DNA from: Pyronema omphalodes
Lineage: Eukaryota > Ascomycota > Pezizomycetes > Pezizales > Pyronemataceae
Reading direction: 5' to 3'
NCBI GenBank assembly: GCA_024516155.1
Contig: JAJJXM010000063.1
Location: 266,408 to 330,407 of the forward strand
DNA length: 64,000 nucleotides
Shown: positions 10,573-20,654 of the stretch, in pieces
How the letters are laid out: each line of letters opens with the position of its first letter
Position numbering within the stretch: position 1 is the first letter of the stretch
Notes under the pieces: model-generated
Told to the model about the DNA's origin: nothing
Database searches by the model: none
The model's input: the letters and a program-made list of their open reading frames with translations, nothing else
Translations under genes and position numbers: made by a program

Positions 10573-10968
10573 GGTGTTTAATCAAACCACACTTTAAACC
10601 ACAAAAGGTGTTTAATTCAAACACCCACAAAATTCATTTACTAAACACCTCTTTAAACACCTACTAAACACCTTTAAACACCTACTAAACACCTCTTTAA
10701 ACACCTACTAAACACCTCTTTAAACACCTACTAAACACCTTTAAACACCTACTAAACACCTCTTTAAACACCTACTAAACACCTTTAAACACCTACTAAA
10801 CACCTCTTTAAACACCTACTAAACACCTTTAAACACCGATTTAAACACCGATCCAAACACCTTTAAACACCTTTAAACACCGATCTAAACACCTACTAAA
10901 CACCTTTAAACACCGATTTAAACACCTTTAAACACCTTTAAACACCGATTTAAACACCTTGCACAATA
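10573..10968. repeat. AAACACC direct array
   Basis: Dozens of TTTAAACACC, TACTAAACACC and CGATTTAAACACC words in mixed order fill about 400 bp. The spacing is about 10-12 bp but irregular. It is not a canonical fungal telomere repeat. Confidence 0.9.
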
Positions 10969-10999
10969 GTGGTTTGATCAAGCACCTCAGATATTTTTT

Positions 11000-11670
11000 A
11001 AATGTTTTAAATTAATTACTAAACCACTCGCTCATTATATAACATGTCTCTAGCTATTGCCAGGTCCTCTATCTATACATACAGGAACCTCCCACCTCCC
11101 TCCTCACCCCTCTTACTCCTGCTCCTGCTCTCTGTATAGTACCATTCGCTTTGTGCCTTTTTTAATTGACCCTTACATATGCTGGAATCATGGATCGCTT
11201 CAATAAATAGACTTAGGTTTTCTGAGCATCCTGTTTGTCTGGTTAGCATTGTAGATATTTGTGGGGTTGGTTTGCAGTACTTGACTCAGCGAGTATCTAG
11301 AAGTTCATATCCCCCCCCCCCCCACCCCTCTCTCCCTTTTGTCTCTCCGGTGGCGTATGGTGTATGAACTAGCAAATTCTGTAGAGGGACAAACATTTGA
11401 CATGAGGAAAAACTTACAGTCAAACAAGACGGAAAGATGGAGGTGGAGAAACAAGTGAATGAAATGGATGAAGAACGAGGAACAACAACGGCAGAACGAA
11501 CAGAACATAAGGAAGGGATGCGCACTAAGGCAATATCCACTTCCATCAACAAACATAAGCAGAACACAGCTCTACAGTTTAAAACTGAATGTTCAGTAGA
11601 ACACTGCAGGGTGATTTATATGAACCATGGAAAAGCCATCCCTAGGAAGTGGACTGTAGATGTTTATTTG
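11000..11670. other. Unassigned interior of the TIR element
   Basis: It contains CT-rich stretches, a C10 run near 11312 and an open frame at 11437-11694 (plus) with no recognised motif. It may be captured genomic DNA. No gene is called. Confidence 0.4.
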
Positions 11671-11718
11671 AACATCAGAGGACAGTTCAAATAAACCCCG
11701 AAGAATAAGCGAAGAAGA

Positions 11719-12120
11719 AGGTGTTTATTTGAACACCCCTAGGGTGTTTAAATAAAGACCGAAGAATAAGCGAAAAAGAAGGTGTTTATTTAAACATCCT
11801 TAAACACCCCTAGGATGTTTAAATAAACACCGAAGAATAAGCGAAAAAGAAGGTGTTTATTTAAACACCCCTAGGGTGTTTAAATAAACCCCTCAAAAAA
11901 AAAAATCAAGGTAGTTGTTTAACTAAACAACGCTGGGTGGTTTAGCTAAACACCGTAAATGACACTAAACAACTTCGGTGTTTAGGGGTGTTTAACTAAA
12001 CACCTTTAAACAACGATGGGTGGTTTAGCTAAACACCTTAAATCAGACTAAACAACTTTGGTGTTTAGGGTGTTTAACTAAACACTTTCGGTGTTTAGCT
12101 AAACCACGAAGGTGTTTGAA
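11719..12120. repeat. Palindromic GGTGTTTA / TAAACACC array
   Basis: Three tandem units of about 60-70 bp (from 11719) each pair GGTGTTTATTT with AAATAAACACC-like arms around CCCCTAGGG, separated by GAAGAATAAGCGAAAAAGAA. A further set to 12120 uses TTTAGCTAAAC arms. Strong cruciform or hairpin potential. Confidence 0.8.
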
Positions 12121-12475
12121 CTAAACCACTGTCACTCGTTTTCTTGTACCATAGGGTGTTTCTTGGTGTGGAATTTGGAGTTTGTGGTTTGTGGTTTGTG
12201 GTTTGTGGTTTGTGGTTTGTGGTTTGTGGTTTTTGGTTTTTGGTTTGCAGGGAGAATGTAGTGAGGATGGATAGGAGGGGAATTATAATTGCGTATTTGG
12301 TGTTTCTTTCCTTTTGTTTTCCTCGACATGTCGTAAACGTTGCAGCTTTTCCGCGGTCTATAATAAAGATCGGTCAGATGATACATCAATTACACTAACT
12401 TCTTAGCAACAGCGAACAGCCTGTGTTGTTAGGAAGCTGAGGCGGGTTATATACTGCAAGTTAGCATGGATCATC

Positions 12476-12563
12476 AGCTATCCTAACTCACATAGAAGCA
12501 TTACTACAAGAACGTTCTATGTTTAACCTCATAGAGGTAATAATTCAATTACTTCAGTTTTTT
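12476..12563 (+). ncRNA. Unit 26, candidate Pol III RNA (subfamily f)
   Basis: TATA 12446-12453. Core related to unit 10, keeping ATTAC/GTAAT pairing. ACTTCAG then T6 at 12558-12563. The downstream GGGTTCGCATCC (12579-12590) is one base from a full B box. Confidence 0.4.
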
Positions 12564-12857
12564 GGTCCGGTGGAGCATGGGTTCGCATCCCAGTTTGTGC
12601 GATGTTTTTGTTTTGGTGGAACTTTTGTCTTATTTTGGAGGACATCAATGATGCAAACGAACAGGAGGCGGAATTATAATTGCGAATTTGCTTTCCTTTT
12701 TCCTCTGGAGATGCAGTGAATCTTGCTGCGTTCCGACAATACGCGAGAAAGATCAGCGAGAAAATACATGATTGTCCTGACTTCTAGGCAGCAACTAACC
12801 AGCTGGGTTGTTGGGAAGCCAGAGCAGATCATTTACTTCAGGTTAGCCCGGACTAAC

Positions 12858-12930
12858 AGCCATCATAGCTCATATAAAATACGTTTTGGCAAATGATTGT
12901 AATTGTAGTTTGGCATGGCTTCAAACTTTT
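12858..12930 (+). ncRNA. Unit 27, candidate RNA without TATA
   Basis: The AGCCATCATAGCTCATA block and ATGGCTTC are present, T4 12927-12930, B box 12946-12960. The TATA position (12828-12835) has decayed. Confidence 0.3.
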
Positions 12931-13200
12931 GGTCCGGAGAAGCGTGGGTTCGGATTATGGTTTGGGTGGATTTTCTGTGGTGGGATTTGTGATGTAGATG
13001 GATATGAGGGGGAATCGCATTTTGGATTATTCTTTTGTGTGCTCGAAAATGACTAAACCTGGCAGCTTACTGAAGGACCCGGATAGATTTCAGTCTGGAT
13101 ATATATATCAAGAAATATCCTAACTTTGAAGCATCAACGAACTGTCTGGATCGTTAGGAAGCTGATGGATGCTATATTCCGCAAGTCAGTGATGATTGAT

Positions 13201-13283
13201 TGCCATCATAGCTCATATAAAATGTTTATCTAAAAAAAAAGTGCACATCGGCAAAACTCATTGGGGAACGACTTCAATGTTTT
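13201..13283 (+). ncRNA. Unit 28, decayed candidate RNA at the array end
   Basis: GCTATATT at 13171-13178, TGCCATCATAGCTCATA at 13201, a decayed 3' block (ACGACTTCAATG) and T4 13280-13283. No clear B box. Last unit before the LINE. Confidence 0.3.
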
Positions 13284-13606
13284 GGTTCGAGGGGTGCGTG
13301 GCTTCATATGATGTTTCGACGCATGGTTCGAAGCATGGTTTGTACTGGTTCTTGTGATTCTGGTTTTTGGTTTGAAGGGGGGATCACTCGCACATGGTAT
13401 TACAGTTGAACTTGAACGCCACCAATCACCCCACCTCATTCGTCCTCGTGACTCGATTAAAATTTCATACTCCTCTACCGCCATCCGGGTACACGCCACT
13501 GCAACGCTAATAAAACACCACGTTTTTCGCTTAATTATCCTAATCGGGAAGTCGGAGACAACTCTCACGGCTTCACGAATACCACCCTCCGAGGCCCGTG
13601 GCTCCC

Positions 13607-14246
13607 ATGAAGCCTCCCCCCCCTCCGCGGTTCGGCCTCACCTCCGATATGCGCATGTTCGGTGGCAGCAACTCATCCCGAGTCTCCACGCCTGCCCCTG
13701 CCGCCGAAGACAACGTGCTTGGGTCCCCCGTACCCGGCACCCCCACGCGTCCCAGCAAAGACTCCCCCTCCGCTGCCCCAGGATCAGGTTGGTCCTCGGG
13801 GAGCTCCCTTTCTTCGTGCCCCAGCACGGTGAAGAAACGCGCACACGTTGCGGCCTTCGGGTCGCTCGTGCAAAGCGAACTCCGTTCCGCCCCCGCGGTA
13901 GGCTCCCAGGCGTCTCCTCATGTTAGCGTGTCCCTGATGGACAAGCTGTCGCAGCGCCTCGCTGCTGCGGAGGAACGCTTGAAGGCTCTGGAGGAGCAAT
14001 TACGTCTCCAGGAAGCCCGCCTGTGCTCGTGCCCACAGGCAAACCCCGCGACGTCGACCCAGTCTCCCGCCCTTCGCCAGCCCCACCTTGCTGGCACCCA
14101 GCAGTCTGATCAGGCAGAGAAAACCAGAACTACCGCAGTTGTCGTCGGCATGCCCAGGGCTGCCCCCATACTCTCCTTCCCCGCCCTCCCGCGTGCGTCC
14201 AAGCTCACCGCGGCCCAGTCCTACGCTGCAAAGCTCCGTAGCAACC
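13607..14246 (+). pseudogene. LINE ORF1, N-terminal part
   Basis: Starts at ATG 13607. Pro/Ser-rich N terminus, then a heptad-like coiled coil (residues about 110-140, starting MDKLSQRLAAAEERLK), as expected for a LINE nucleic-acid-binding ORF1 protein. The frame runs to 14246, where the family-1 Gypsy is inserted after ...LRSN. The right-hand part is one base out of frame; an indel in the poly-C tract at about 20669-20690 is the likely cause. An upstream in-frame GTG at 13598 is not needed. Confidence 0.75.
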
Positions 14247-14776
14247 TGTCAGGGAACTAGGAACGGACGTTCAAAGAACAGACTGAACACTACCGGCAAG
14301 GGGGACTAGGCGGGTTCCAGGACGGGGAATCGGAAAGACAAGGACCGAAGTGCACGGCAGACGGACGGCACACGAAACAGGGACAGGGACAAGGACAAGA
14401 ATGACGTGGGACTGGAAGGAGAAGTCTTCATTAAGGACAAGGGAAAGACACAAGACGTTCGATGGAGAACTCGACAACGGGGAGGCAAGCCTCCTTATGT
14501 ACAAAGGGGCGGCCAGCACTCTTGCTGGGCCGTCATCCAAAATCGCTACATGAAAGCTTCCGTTCTCCATCAATTCACCTGCGACGCCACAGCGCTCCAG
14601 CTCATGGTACGTCATCCATCATCAATCAGTCTATCAACCACAACGGCACGGCACACACAACAACACAACGACAACACAACACAACACGGCAAGACAACGG
14701 CACGATGTCGACAACAACAACGACAACATAATGATGACGCAACAACACAACGGCTCGTCAGCCGTGTGCCGTGACA
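14247..14776 (-). repeat. Family-1 3' LTR
   Basis: 530 bp. On the minus strand it begins TGTCACGGCACACGG and is preceded by a purine-rich tract (GGGGGGTAC) that would serve as polypurine primer. Confidence 0.9.
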
Positions 14777-14779
14777 GTA

Positions 14780-15030
14780 CCCCCCCGTTAGGATCGAGTT
14801 CCTACGAGAGGAGAAGGTTTGTCTGGGTATAACTGATGGAATTTCTCAGCGGCCTCAGTTTCGGATAGGTTTGTTTCCGTTTCCCAGGTTGGAGAGTCAT
14901 GGTCGGTCCACTTGACGAGGTACTGCAGGTTTTCTCTTGACCAACGGCTATCCAGAATTTCATCCACGAACCATTCTTCCTCGCCGTCTACTACTACCGG
15001 TAGGGGCGGTGGGATAATCTGGCCAGGGAG
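14780..15030 (-). CDS. Chromodomain of family-1 pol, in the -1 frame
   Basis: In the frame -1 to the main pol ORF the sequence reads ...VVVDGEEEWFVDEILDSR... QYLVKW ... TWE, a chromodomain core with the expected aromatic and acidic positions. The main pol frame stops at 14994 after HHRTFPVSLLNP. The same frame relation exists in the copy at 63601-63846, so the break is not unique to this copy. The domain would bind modified histone tails and steer integration. Confidence 0.7.
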
Positions 15031-18000
15031 GGGGTCCGAACTGGGTTTAGTAGGGACACGGGGAAGGTCCTATGATGTTTCATGTTCTCCGGTATATCCA
15101 ATTCATAGGCGTGGGATCCAATGGGCCGTAACACGGTGAAGGGGCCTAGGTGTTTGTTTTCCAGTTTCTTTGAGGGGCGGCGGGTTCTGAGGTTGCGGGC
15201 GTCCAGCCATACTAGGTCTCCTGGTTTGAAGACCGGCGCGGGGAGTCGGGAATTGTCGGCGGCCTCTATGTGGCGGGCTTGGGCGTATTTCATTTCAGAA
15301 CGTAAGACGTCATGGATGTGTGACATCCTTTCCGCTACCTCGTTCGCTTTCACTTCTTCAGGATTATCTGTCCTGATTTCCAATTCGAAGGAGCATTTGG
15401 GGTGTCGGCCGTATATAGCGTAGAACGGAGACAGCGACGTTGTATCCGATACTTGGTTATTTGCAGCAAATTCTGCCAGTGGTAAAAATTTCTTCCAGTC
15501 ATCTTGTAAATAACAGACGTACGCGCGGAGATATTGCTCTGTAACCGCGTTGATTCTTTCTGTTTGGCCATCGGTCTGGGGGTGGAAGGCCGTGCTCGTG
15601 GCAATCTCGATACCCATGCAATTTGCCAGGTGTTTCCAGAAGTGGGCCACAAATTGCGGGCCGCGGTCGGACACTACTGTGTCTGGCAGGCCGTGTAGTT
15701 TGAATACGTTTTCCAGGAAGAGTTGCGCGAAGCCTTCTGCGTCTATCGTGGAGTGACAGGGCACCAAATGCCGCTGTTTCGTGAGTCGGCAAACGATCGC
15801 ACATATTGCGTCGAAGCCTTCTGATGTCGGTAGTCCAGTAACAAAGTCCACAGATATATTCTGCCACGGGTGGTGCGGGACCGGTAGGGGTTTCAAGGTT
15901 CCATAGGGTGCGTGGCGGGTAGCTTTTGTTCTTTTACAAGTGTGGCAATTTCGGACGAATTGGTCCACATCTTTTCTCATCGACGGCCAGTAATAATTCC
16001 TGGCGAGGAGTTCGAAAGTCTTTGCACGGCCCGGGTGTCCCATGGTGGGGGGGTCGTGGTGATCTTGTAGTAGTTTCAATCGTAGTTTGTCCAGCGCGGG
16101 GACATAGAGGCAGTCTCGGTAGTGCAATCTGTTTTCCAACACGGAGCAATCGGCGAGTGATATGTCCTTACAGATTTGTGTACCGTCTTCCAGCATTCCC
16201 AACACTCGGTTGGGGAATGAATCTGTCTTGTAGCCTTCTTTAAACAGGAGGTCCACTTCGGAGGGTGCAAGTTTCATGGGCGGGGTCATGCACAACTGGA
16301 AGTTTTGTGGCTTTAGAACAGCTTGCTGATTCGCTAGTATGCGTTCGTCTCCCTCTCCCGGGAGGTCGGCGGCTCGTCTTGTCAGGGCGTCCGGTTTTCC
16401 TCCCAACGTTCCCGGTCGATAGGTGATCACAAAGTTGAACCGAGACAGGAATTCGGACCAGCGTGCTTGTCGTCTGTTTAGTAGCTTTGTCGTCATAAAG
16501 TATTCGAGATTCTTGTGGTCTGTCAATACTTTTATAGGGAAGGCGGAGCCCTCCAAGTGGGGACGCCATTCCTCGAAACAACGAACTATTGCCAGTAGTT
16601 CTTTGTCATAGATCTCATAGTTGCATTCTGCCGGGGAATGCTTTTTGGAATAAAACGCGACGGGGTGTAATACGTTATCGTCGTCGTATTGTGATAAAAC
16701 TCCAGCAGACACATAGTCAGATGCGTCTGTTTCTACTACAATCGGTTTCTCGTAGTCGAAGTGCTTGAGAATCGGTGCTGATGTAAATGCGTCCTTCAGT
16801 CGGTCGAAGGCGCTTTGCTGATCTTCACCCCAGGTAAAGGGGATTGCTTTACCATCTTTCTTTTTGGTCAGAGCCGTCAGAGGGGAGACCACTTTTGAGT
16901 AGTCTTTGATAAATCTTCGGTAGAAATTCGCGAAACCCAGGAACTCTTGGACCTGTTTCAAATTGGTTGGTTCCTTCCAATCTCTGACTGTGGCTACTTT
17001 GGAATCCATGATGCGCGCGCCGTCGCGGCCGATGTTGTAGCCCAGGTACTGTACTTCTGCCTTAGCAAACTTACACTTTTCTGGCTTCAAGTGCAGTTTT
17101 TCTTGTTTGAGTCGTTCCAAGATCTTTCGGACGTGTGCGGTGTGATCGGGCTTTGTTTCAGAGAATACGAGAATATCGTCCAAGTATGCCGTACAAAACT
17201 GGTCCAGGTATGGTCTCAGGACATCATTTATAAATGCCTGGAAATCGGCAGGCGCGTTGGTGAGCCCAAAGGGCATCACTTTCGACTCGAATAGGCCGTA
17301 CCTTGTGCGGAAGGCCGTCTTCCATTCTTCGCCCTCTGCCATTCTGATAAGGTTATAAGCGCTGCGGACATCTAGGGTCGTGAAGTATTGAGCTTTGGAA
17401 AGATTCATCATCGTTTCCTGTATCAATGGCAGCGGGTACCGGTTCTTCTCGGTACCTTCATTCAGTCTTCGGTAATCGACGCATAGGCGTAGGGATCCGT
17501 CTGATTTTTTCACGAATAATATCGGCGAGGCGGCTGATGATTGGGAGCGTTGTATAAATCCTTTCTCCAAATTCTCATCGAGCCACGCTTTCAGCGTCTG
17601 CAACTCGTTGCGTGACAGCGAGTATAGCGGACCAAAGGGGGGGACGAATCCCTCTTTCAGTGGGATCTTGTGGTCGTAGGGTCGGTGTGGGGGGAGTTCC
17701 TTCGCGTTGACCTCCTTGAATAAATCGAGGTAGTCATGGTACTCTTCGGGGATCATGTCTTTCAGTTCCTCATCCGTGAGGGGGGGCTTGTCTTGTAGGG
17801 CGACGGTGATCTCGTCCAACGATAGCGAGAACACTGTCAGGCTTTCGTCTTCTACCATTTCTTTGAAGTCGGAGATGGTTAGACTTGAGATCGCTATTGG
17901 GGGTTCGTCCGGGGGGTCGGGGACCAAGTCTTCTAACTCCGGCATGGGTGTTGTGTCGGGCTCGTGGACAGCGGGAGGGGGCCTCGAGTCCAGGACCTCG

Positions 18001-18510
18001 ACACCGGTTGTGCTTACAGGCAACGGGGTGCAGTTCCTTAGGCAGTATTGGGAGTCGAAGCTTACAGTGTTGGAACTGAAGCTTATTGTTACGTCGTGTT
18101 TCTTCAACCAGGGGATGCCCAACACCACCGGGTAGTGACCCAACTTGGTGACGAACATGGGAAGGGTTTCCGAGTGACCATTGATGGTACACTCTACTTG
18201 GGCGAGGTGTGTGATTTTTCCTGAGGATATGGGGCGGCCGTCGATAACTTCGACCGTTCGGGCGGTGGGTAGGGGGGTTAGAGGGAGTTTGTGATGGCGG
18301 GCGAAATTGCGGTCAACAAAGGCGATACCAGTGGCGCCGCAGTCAACGAGCGCTACTGTTTTCACGGAGCGGTTATTGGAAAACAAGGAGCAAGAGAGAA
18401 CAAGGTGTTTGCATTCTAACTTTCCAGTAAAACTTGCGCCCGATAATAGCAATGTATCAGCAATAATTTTCCCACCAGCGGCAGAGCCATCTTCTTGCAG
18501 CTGGTTTATT
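14994..18510 (-). CDS. pol: Family-1 pol: protease, RT, RNase H, integrase
   Basis: An open frame of 1,152 codons (14994-18452), extendable upstream to the slippery site. Protease active site DCGATG lies near residue 37 of the listed ORF. The RT begins around residue 265 and carries LDVRSAYNL and the catalytic YLDDILVFS. RNase H has ETDASDYV and DKELLAIV. Integrase has an HHCC zinc region (H-DPPTMGHPGR...NCHTCKRTK) and the DDE positions SVDFVTGLP, VSDRGPQF and PQTDGQTERIN. There are no internal stops. It is expressed in the -1 frame relative to gag, probably by frameshifting at GGGAAAA (minus strand, 18512-18518). Confidence 0.92.
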
Positions 18511-20084
18511 CTTTTCCCGACACCTCTTCTTCATTATCCAATAATTCCACGCTCGCCACTTTAACATTCGTCTTGGCGGGGCACGACGCAGCCATGTGGC
18601 CGAGGCCACCGCAGTAGAGGCAACGTCCTTCTGACAGGCGGGTCGCGCGTTCCTGTGCCGACAGTTTCTGACGGGGTCCCTAGGCAGGGGTTTGCTTGCT
18701 GGAGGAGGCGGTGGTGGCTTGGGTAGCGGGGGTGGGGCGACTGGTGGCGGGGGTGGCGGCGGTAGTGGGTTTAACTTGGCCGCGGTTGGTACGCAGCTTG
18801 CGGAGGTTCTCAAGTGCTCTCAATTGGGAGTCCAATTTTTGGCACTGGTCAACAGATTCGTGCATCGTAGCGGTGGGAGGGGCGCCAACCAACTTTTCGT
18901 GCAACTCGAGGGACAGGCCGTTACGCAGAGCATCCATGGTGGCGGCTTCATCCCAGCCTAATTCTGCGACCAGGTGGGAGAACTCTGCATAATAGTCTGA
19001 AAATTCGCGGTTGTTTTGTCGGAGATTTTGTAGTTTGAAACGAGCCGTTGCGCGCTCGTCCGGGTCTCCAAAGGTACGCTGTAAGATTTTAATGACGTCC
19101 TCGACGTCGTTGAGGGCCCAGCGGTTGCCATGTTCCTTGATATAAGGAAGAATCTGATCCAAGGCGCGTCCGCGGAGGCGGCCCATGGCATAAGAAATCC
19201 GCTTGTGAGGGGTTGGGAAGCGTAGTTCGTCGCTCACCAACTTGATGCGAAGCAAGGAGACAAAGCGGCGAAGGTCCTCCCTGTTGGACCCATCGAAGGT
19301 TGGCGGATCCGAAATTTTGCCTCCGGTAACGCGGATGCCAGGGGAGGCGAGTAGCGCGTTGATGATTTCACGCTGGCGGGTGAGCTCCTTCTCGTAGTAG
19401 TGAATTTCATTCGTATCTGCTTGTTCCTCCAGGGTTAGGAGGATTTCGGGGTCTCGGGGGGGAAGTCTTGGAACTGGTGCGATTATAGCGGGGGCGGGGG
19501 CTGCGGCTGCGGCTGTGGTAGGGGGTGCGGCGGTTCACGGCACTGTTTCTGGGCCATTTGGATAAACCTGGACGGAGCCAGTCTGGATAACGACAGGGGG
19601 AATGGGGGCAGGGGTGGGAGCTTCCGGAGCGCGGGAGGCGACAGGGCTGGAGACCCGAGTGCTGTTACGGGAGCCGGGGGTTTCCGCGAGGTCGTTTAAG
19701 AGGTAGCCCGTGGGATGGTCTTGGGCGTCTAGGATGGATTGCGCGAGTTGTTTGGTGAAAGTAAGCGGTTCATGGCCGTCAGGGAACTGGGTCATGGAGG
19801 CAGCGTTCACGATTTGCTGCCAGTGTTCTTCGTCGATAAGTTTAACGTGCATTCTGGCGGGCTCGGAGGATTGGCTTGAGTCTAATGGTGTGGCGGACGT
19901 GCTCCTGGTAAGTGTAGTCCTGGAGTTCCCAGCGGACCACAAGGTAGCAGTGATTTTCTGCTCTTCGGATGGTTCTCCGCACTGCGCCAGCGGATCGGGC
20001 GGAAATCCCGAAGGTCTCGTTTACGGTGTGAGTTTCCATGGCTTGTTTTAGGGCGTGTGTCCAAGCAGAACCGGTGGGGTTCAT
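18506..20084 (-). pseudogene. gag: Family-1 gag, broken
   Basis: The likely start is ATG at 20084 (MNPTGSAWTHALKQAME...), only about 35 nt inside the 5' LTR. The Ty3/Gypsy gag core lies at 18680-19255 (FGDPDERATARFKLQNLRQ; YYAEFSHLVAELGW). It is followed by a CCHC knuckle, CLYCGGLGHMAASC (near 18590), and ends Ser-Gly-Lys-Glu-stop at 18506-18508. Damage: a frameshift around 19890, an in-frame TGA near 19533 (probably from CGA) and TAG near 18681. Gag would form the particle and package RNA. Confidence 0.8.
18512..18518 (-). promoter_or_regulatory. Putative -1 frameshift site G-GGA-AAA (family 1)
   Basis: On the minus strand gag reads TCG GGA AAA GAA TAA. A -1 slip on GGGAAAA enters AGA ATA AAC CAG..., which is open and continuous with pol. 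It has the canonical X-XXY-YYZ form in the correct phase, just before the gag stop. Confidence 0.6.
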
Positions 20085-20119
20085 GCGTGTTGGTTGAATA
20101 ATTATTCGATCGAACGTAG

Positions 20120-20649
20120 TGTCAGGGAACTAGGAACGGACGTTCAAAGAACACACTGAACACTACCGGCAAGGGGGACTAGGCGGGTTCCAGGACGGGG
20201 AATCGGAAAGACAAGGACCGAAGTGCACGGCAGACGGACGGCACACGAAACAGGGACAGGGACAAGGACAAGAATGACGTGGGACTGGAAGGAGTAGTCT
20301 CCATTAAGGACAAGGGAAAGACACAAGACATTCGATGGAGAACTCGACAACGGGGAGGCAAGCCTCCTTATGTACAAAGCGGCGGCCAGCACTCTTGCTG
20401 GGCCGTCATCCAACATCGCTACATGAAAGCTTCCGTTCTCCATCAATTCACCTGCGACGCCACAGCTCTCCAGCTCATGGTACGTCATCCATCATCAATC
20501 AGTCTATCAACCACAACGGCACGGCACACACAACAACACAACGACAACACAACACAACACGGCAAGACAACTGCACGATGTCGACAACAACAACGACAAC
20601 ATAATGATGACGCAACAACACAACGGCTCGTCAGCCGTGTGCCGTGACA
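20120..20649 (-). repeat. Family-1 5' LTR
   Basis: 530 bp, nearly identical to 14247-14776. Followed outward by the duplication CAACC (20650-20654). Confidence 0.9.
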
Positions 20650-20654
20650 CAACC

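Larger units (their letters stand above)
10554..12156. mobile_element. 1.6-kb TIR element built from AAACACC repeats
   Basis: The ends are inverted: CCCTGTGGTACAA at 10554-10566 and TTGTACCATAGGG at 12144-12156 (12 of 13 match). TGTTT flanks both sides (10549-10553 and 12157-12161). Removing the element and one TGTTT restores a normal array-unit linker, so it is a genuine insertion. The body holds a direct AAACACC array on the left, ~600 bp of unrelated sequence, and palindromic GGTGTTTA/TAAACACC arrays on the right. No transposase is seen, so it is non-autonomous. The superfamily is unclear. Confidence 0.7.
1..13380 (+). repeat. Array of about 28 diverged Pol III-like units, period roughly 300-620 bp
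   Basis: All units lie on the plus strand in the same modular order. A TATA-like box is followed exactly 30 nt later by an AGCC(A/T)TCATAGCTCATA block. Then come a 40-60-nt variable core, ATGGCTTC, a T-run of 4-8, a 20-35-nt gap, GGGTTCGGATCATGG, and a linker containing a GTGGATGATGTAAAC-like and a TTTCGAATTT-like motif. The first block contains TAGCTCA (Pol III A-box-like, at tRNA positions 8-14 if GCC is base 1). GGGTTCGGATC resembles the B box GGTTCGANTCC. AGCCAT and ATGGCT are complementary, so each predicted 73-89-nt RNA can close its ends. Cores fall into recurring subfamilies (a to h below). No protein-coding potential is apparent. The repeat structure is certain; transcription is inferred. 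The alternative is a tRNA-derived SINE-like satellite. Confidence 0.9.
14247..20649 (-). mobile_element. Family-1 chromovirus (Ty3/Gypsy), full length
   Basis: Two 530-bp LTRs (14247-14776 and 20120-20649) start TGTCAGGGAACTAGG and end CCGTGACA; I count about eight differences between them. CAACC flanks both ends (14242-14246 and 20650-20654). Coding is on the minus strand: gag, then a long pol with protease, RT, RNase H, integrase, and a chromodomain in a second frame. The gag frame is broken; pol is open over 1,152 codons. No TGG-type tRNA primer site is evident next to the 5' LTR. Confidence 0.92.

Noticed and set aside
11437..11694. 85-codon ORF inside the TIR element
   Set aside because: No motif and no homologue recognised; not enough to call a gene.
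10573..12120. Telomere-like sequence
   Set aside because: AAACACC words are irregular and lie inside a TIR element with a target duplication; they do not match TTAGGG-type repeats.
396..13283. Genuine tRNA genes
   Set aside because: The A box and acceptor-like ends fit, but no unit shows a proper anticodon arm and T arm, and the B box lies after the terminator.
396..13283. C/D-box snoRNAs on the minus strand (ATGATGGC resembles a C box)
   Set aside because: No consistent D box or terminal stem in the right place, and the TATA and T-run signals are on the plus strand.
13573..13827. Minus-strand frames opposite LINE ORF1
   Set aside because: Shadows of a GC-rich coding strand; the ORF1 coiled coil and knuckles fix the plus strand as coding.
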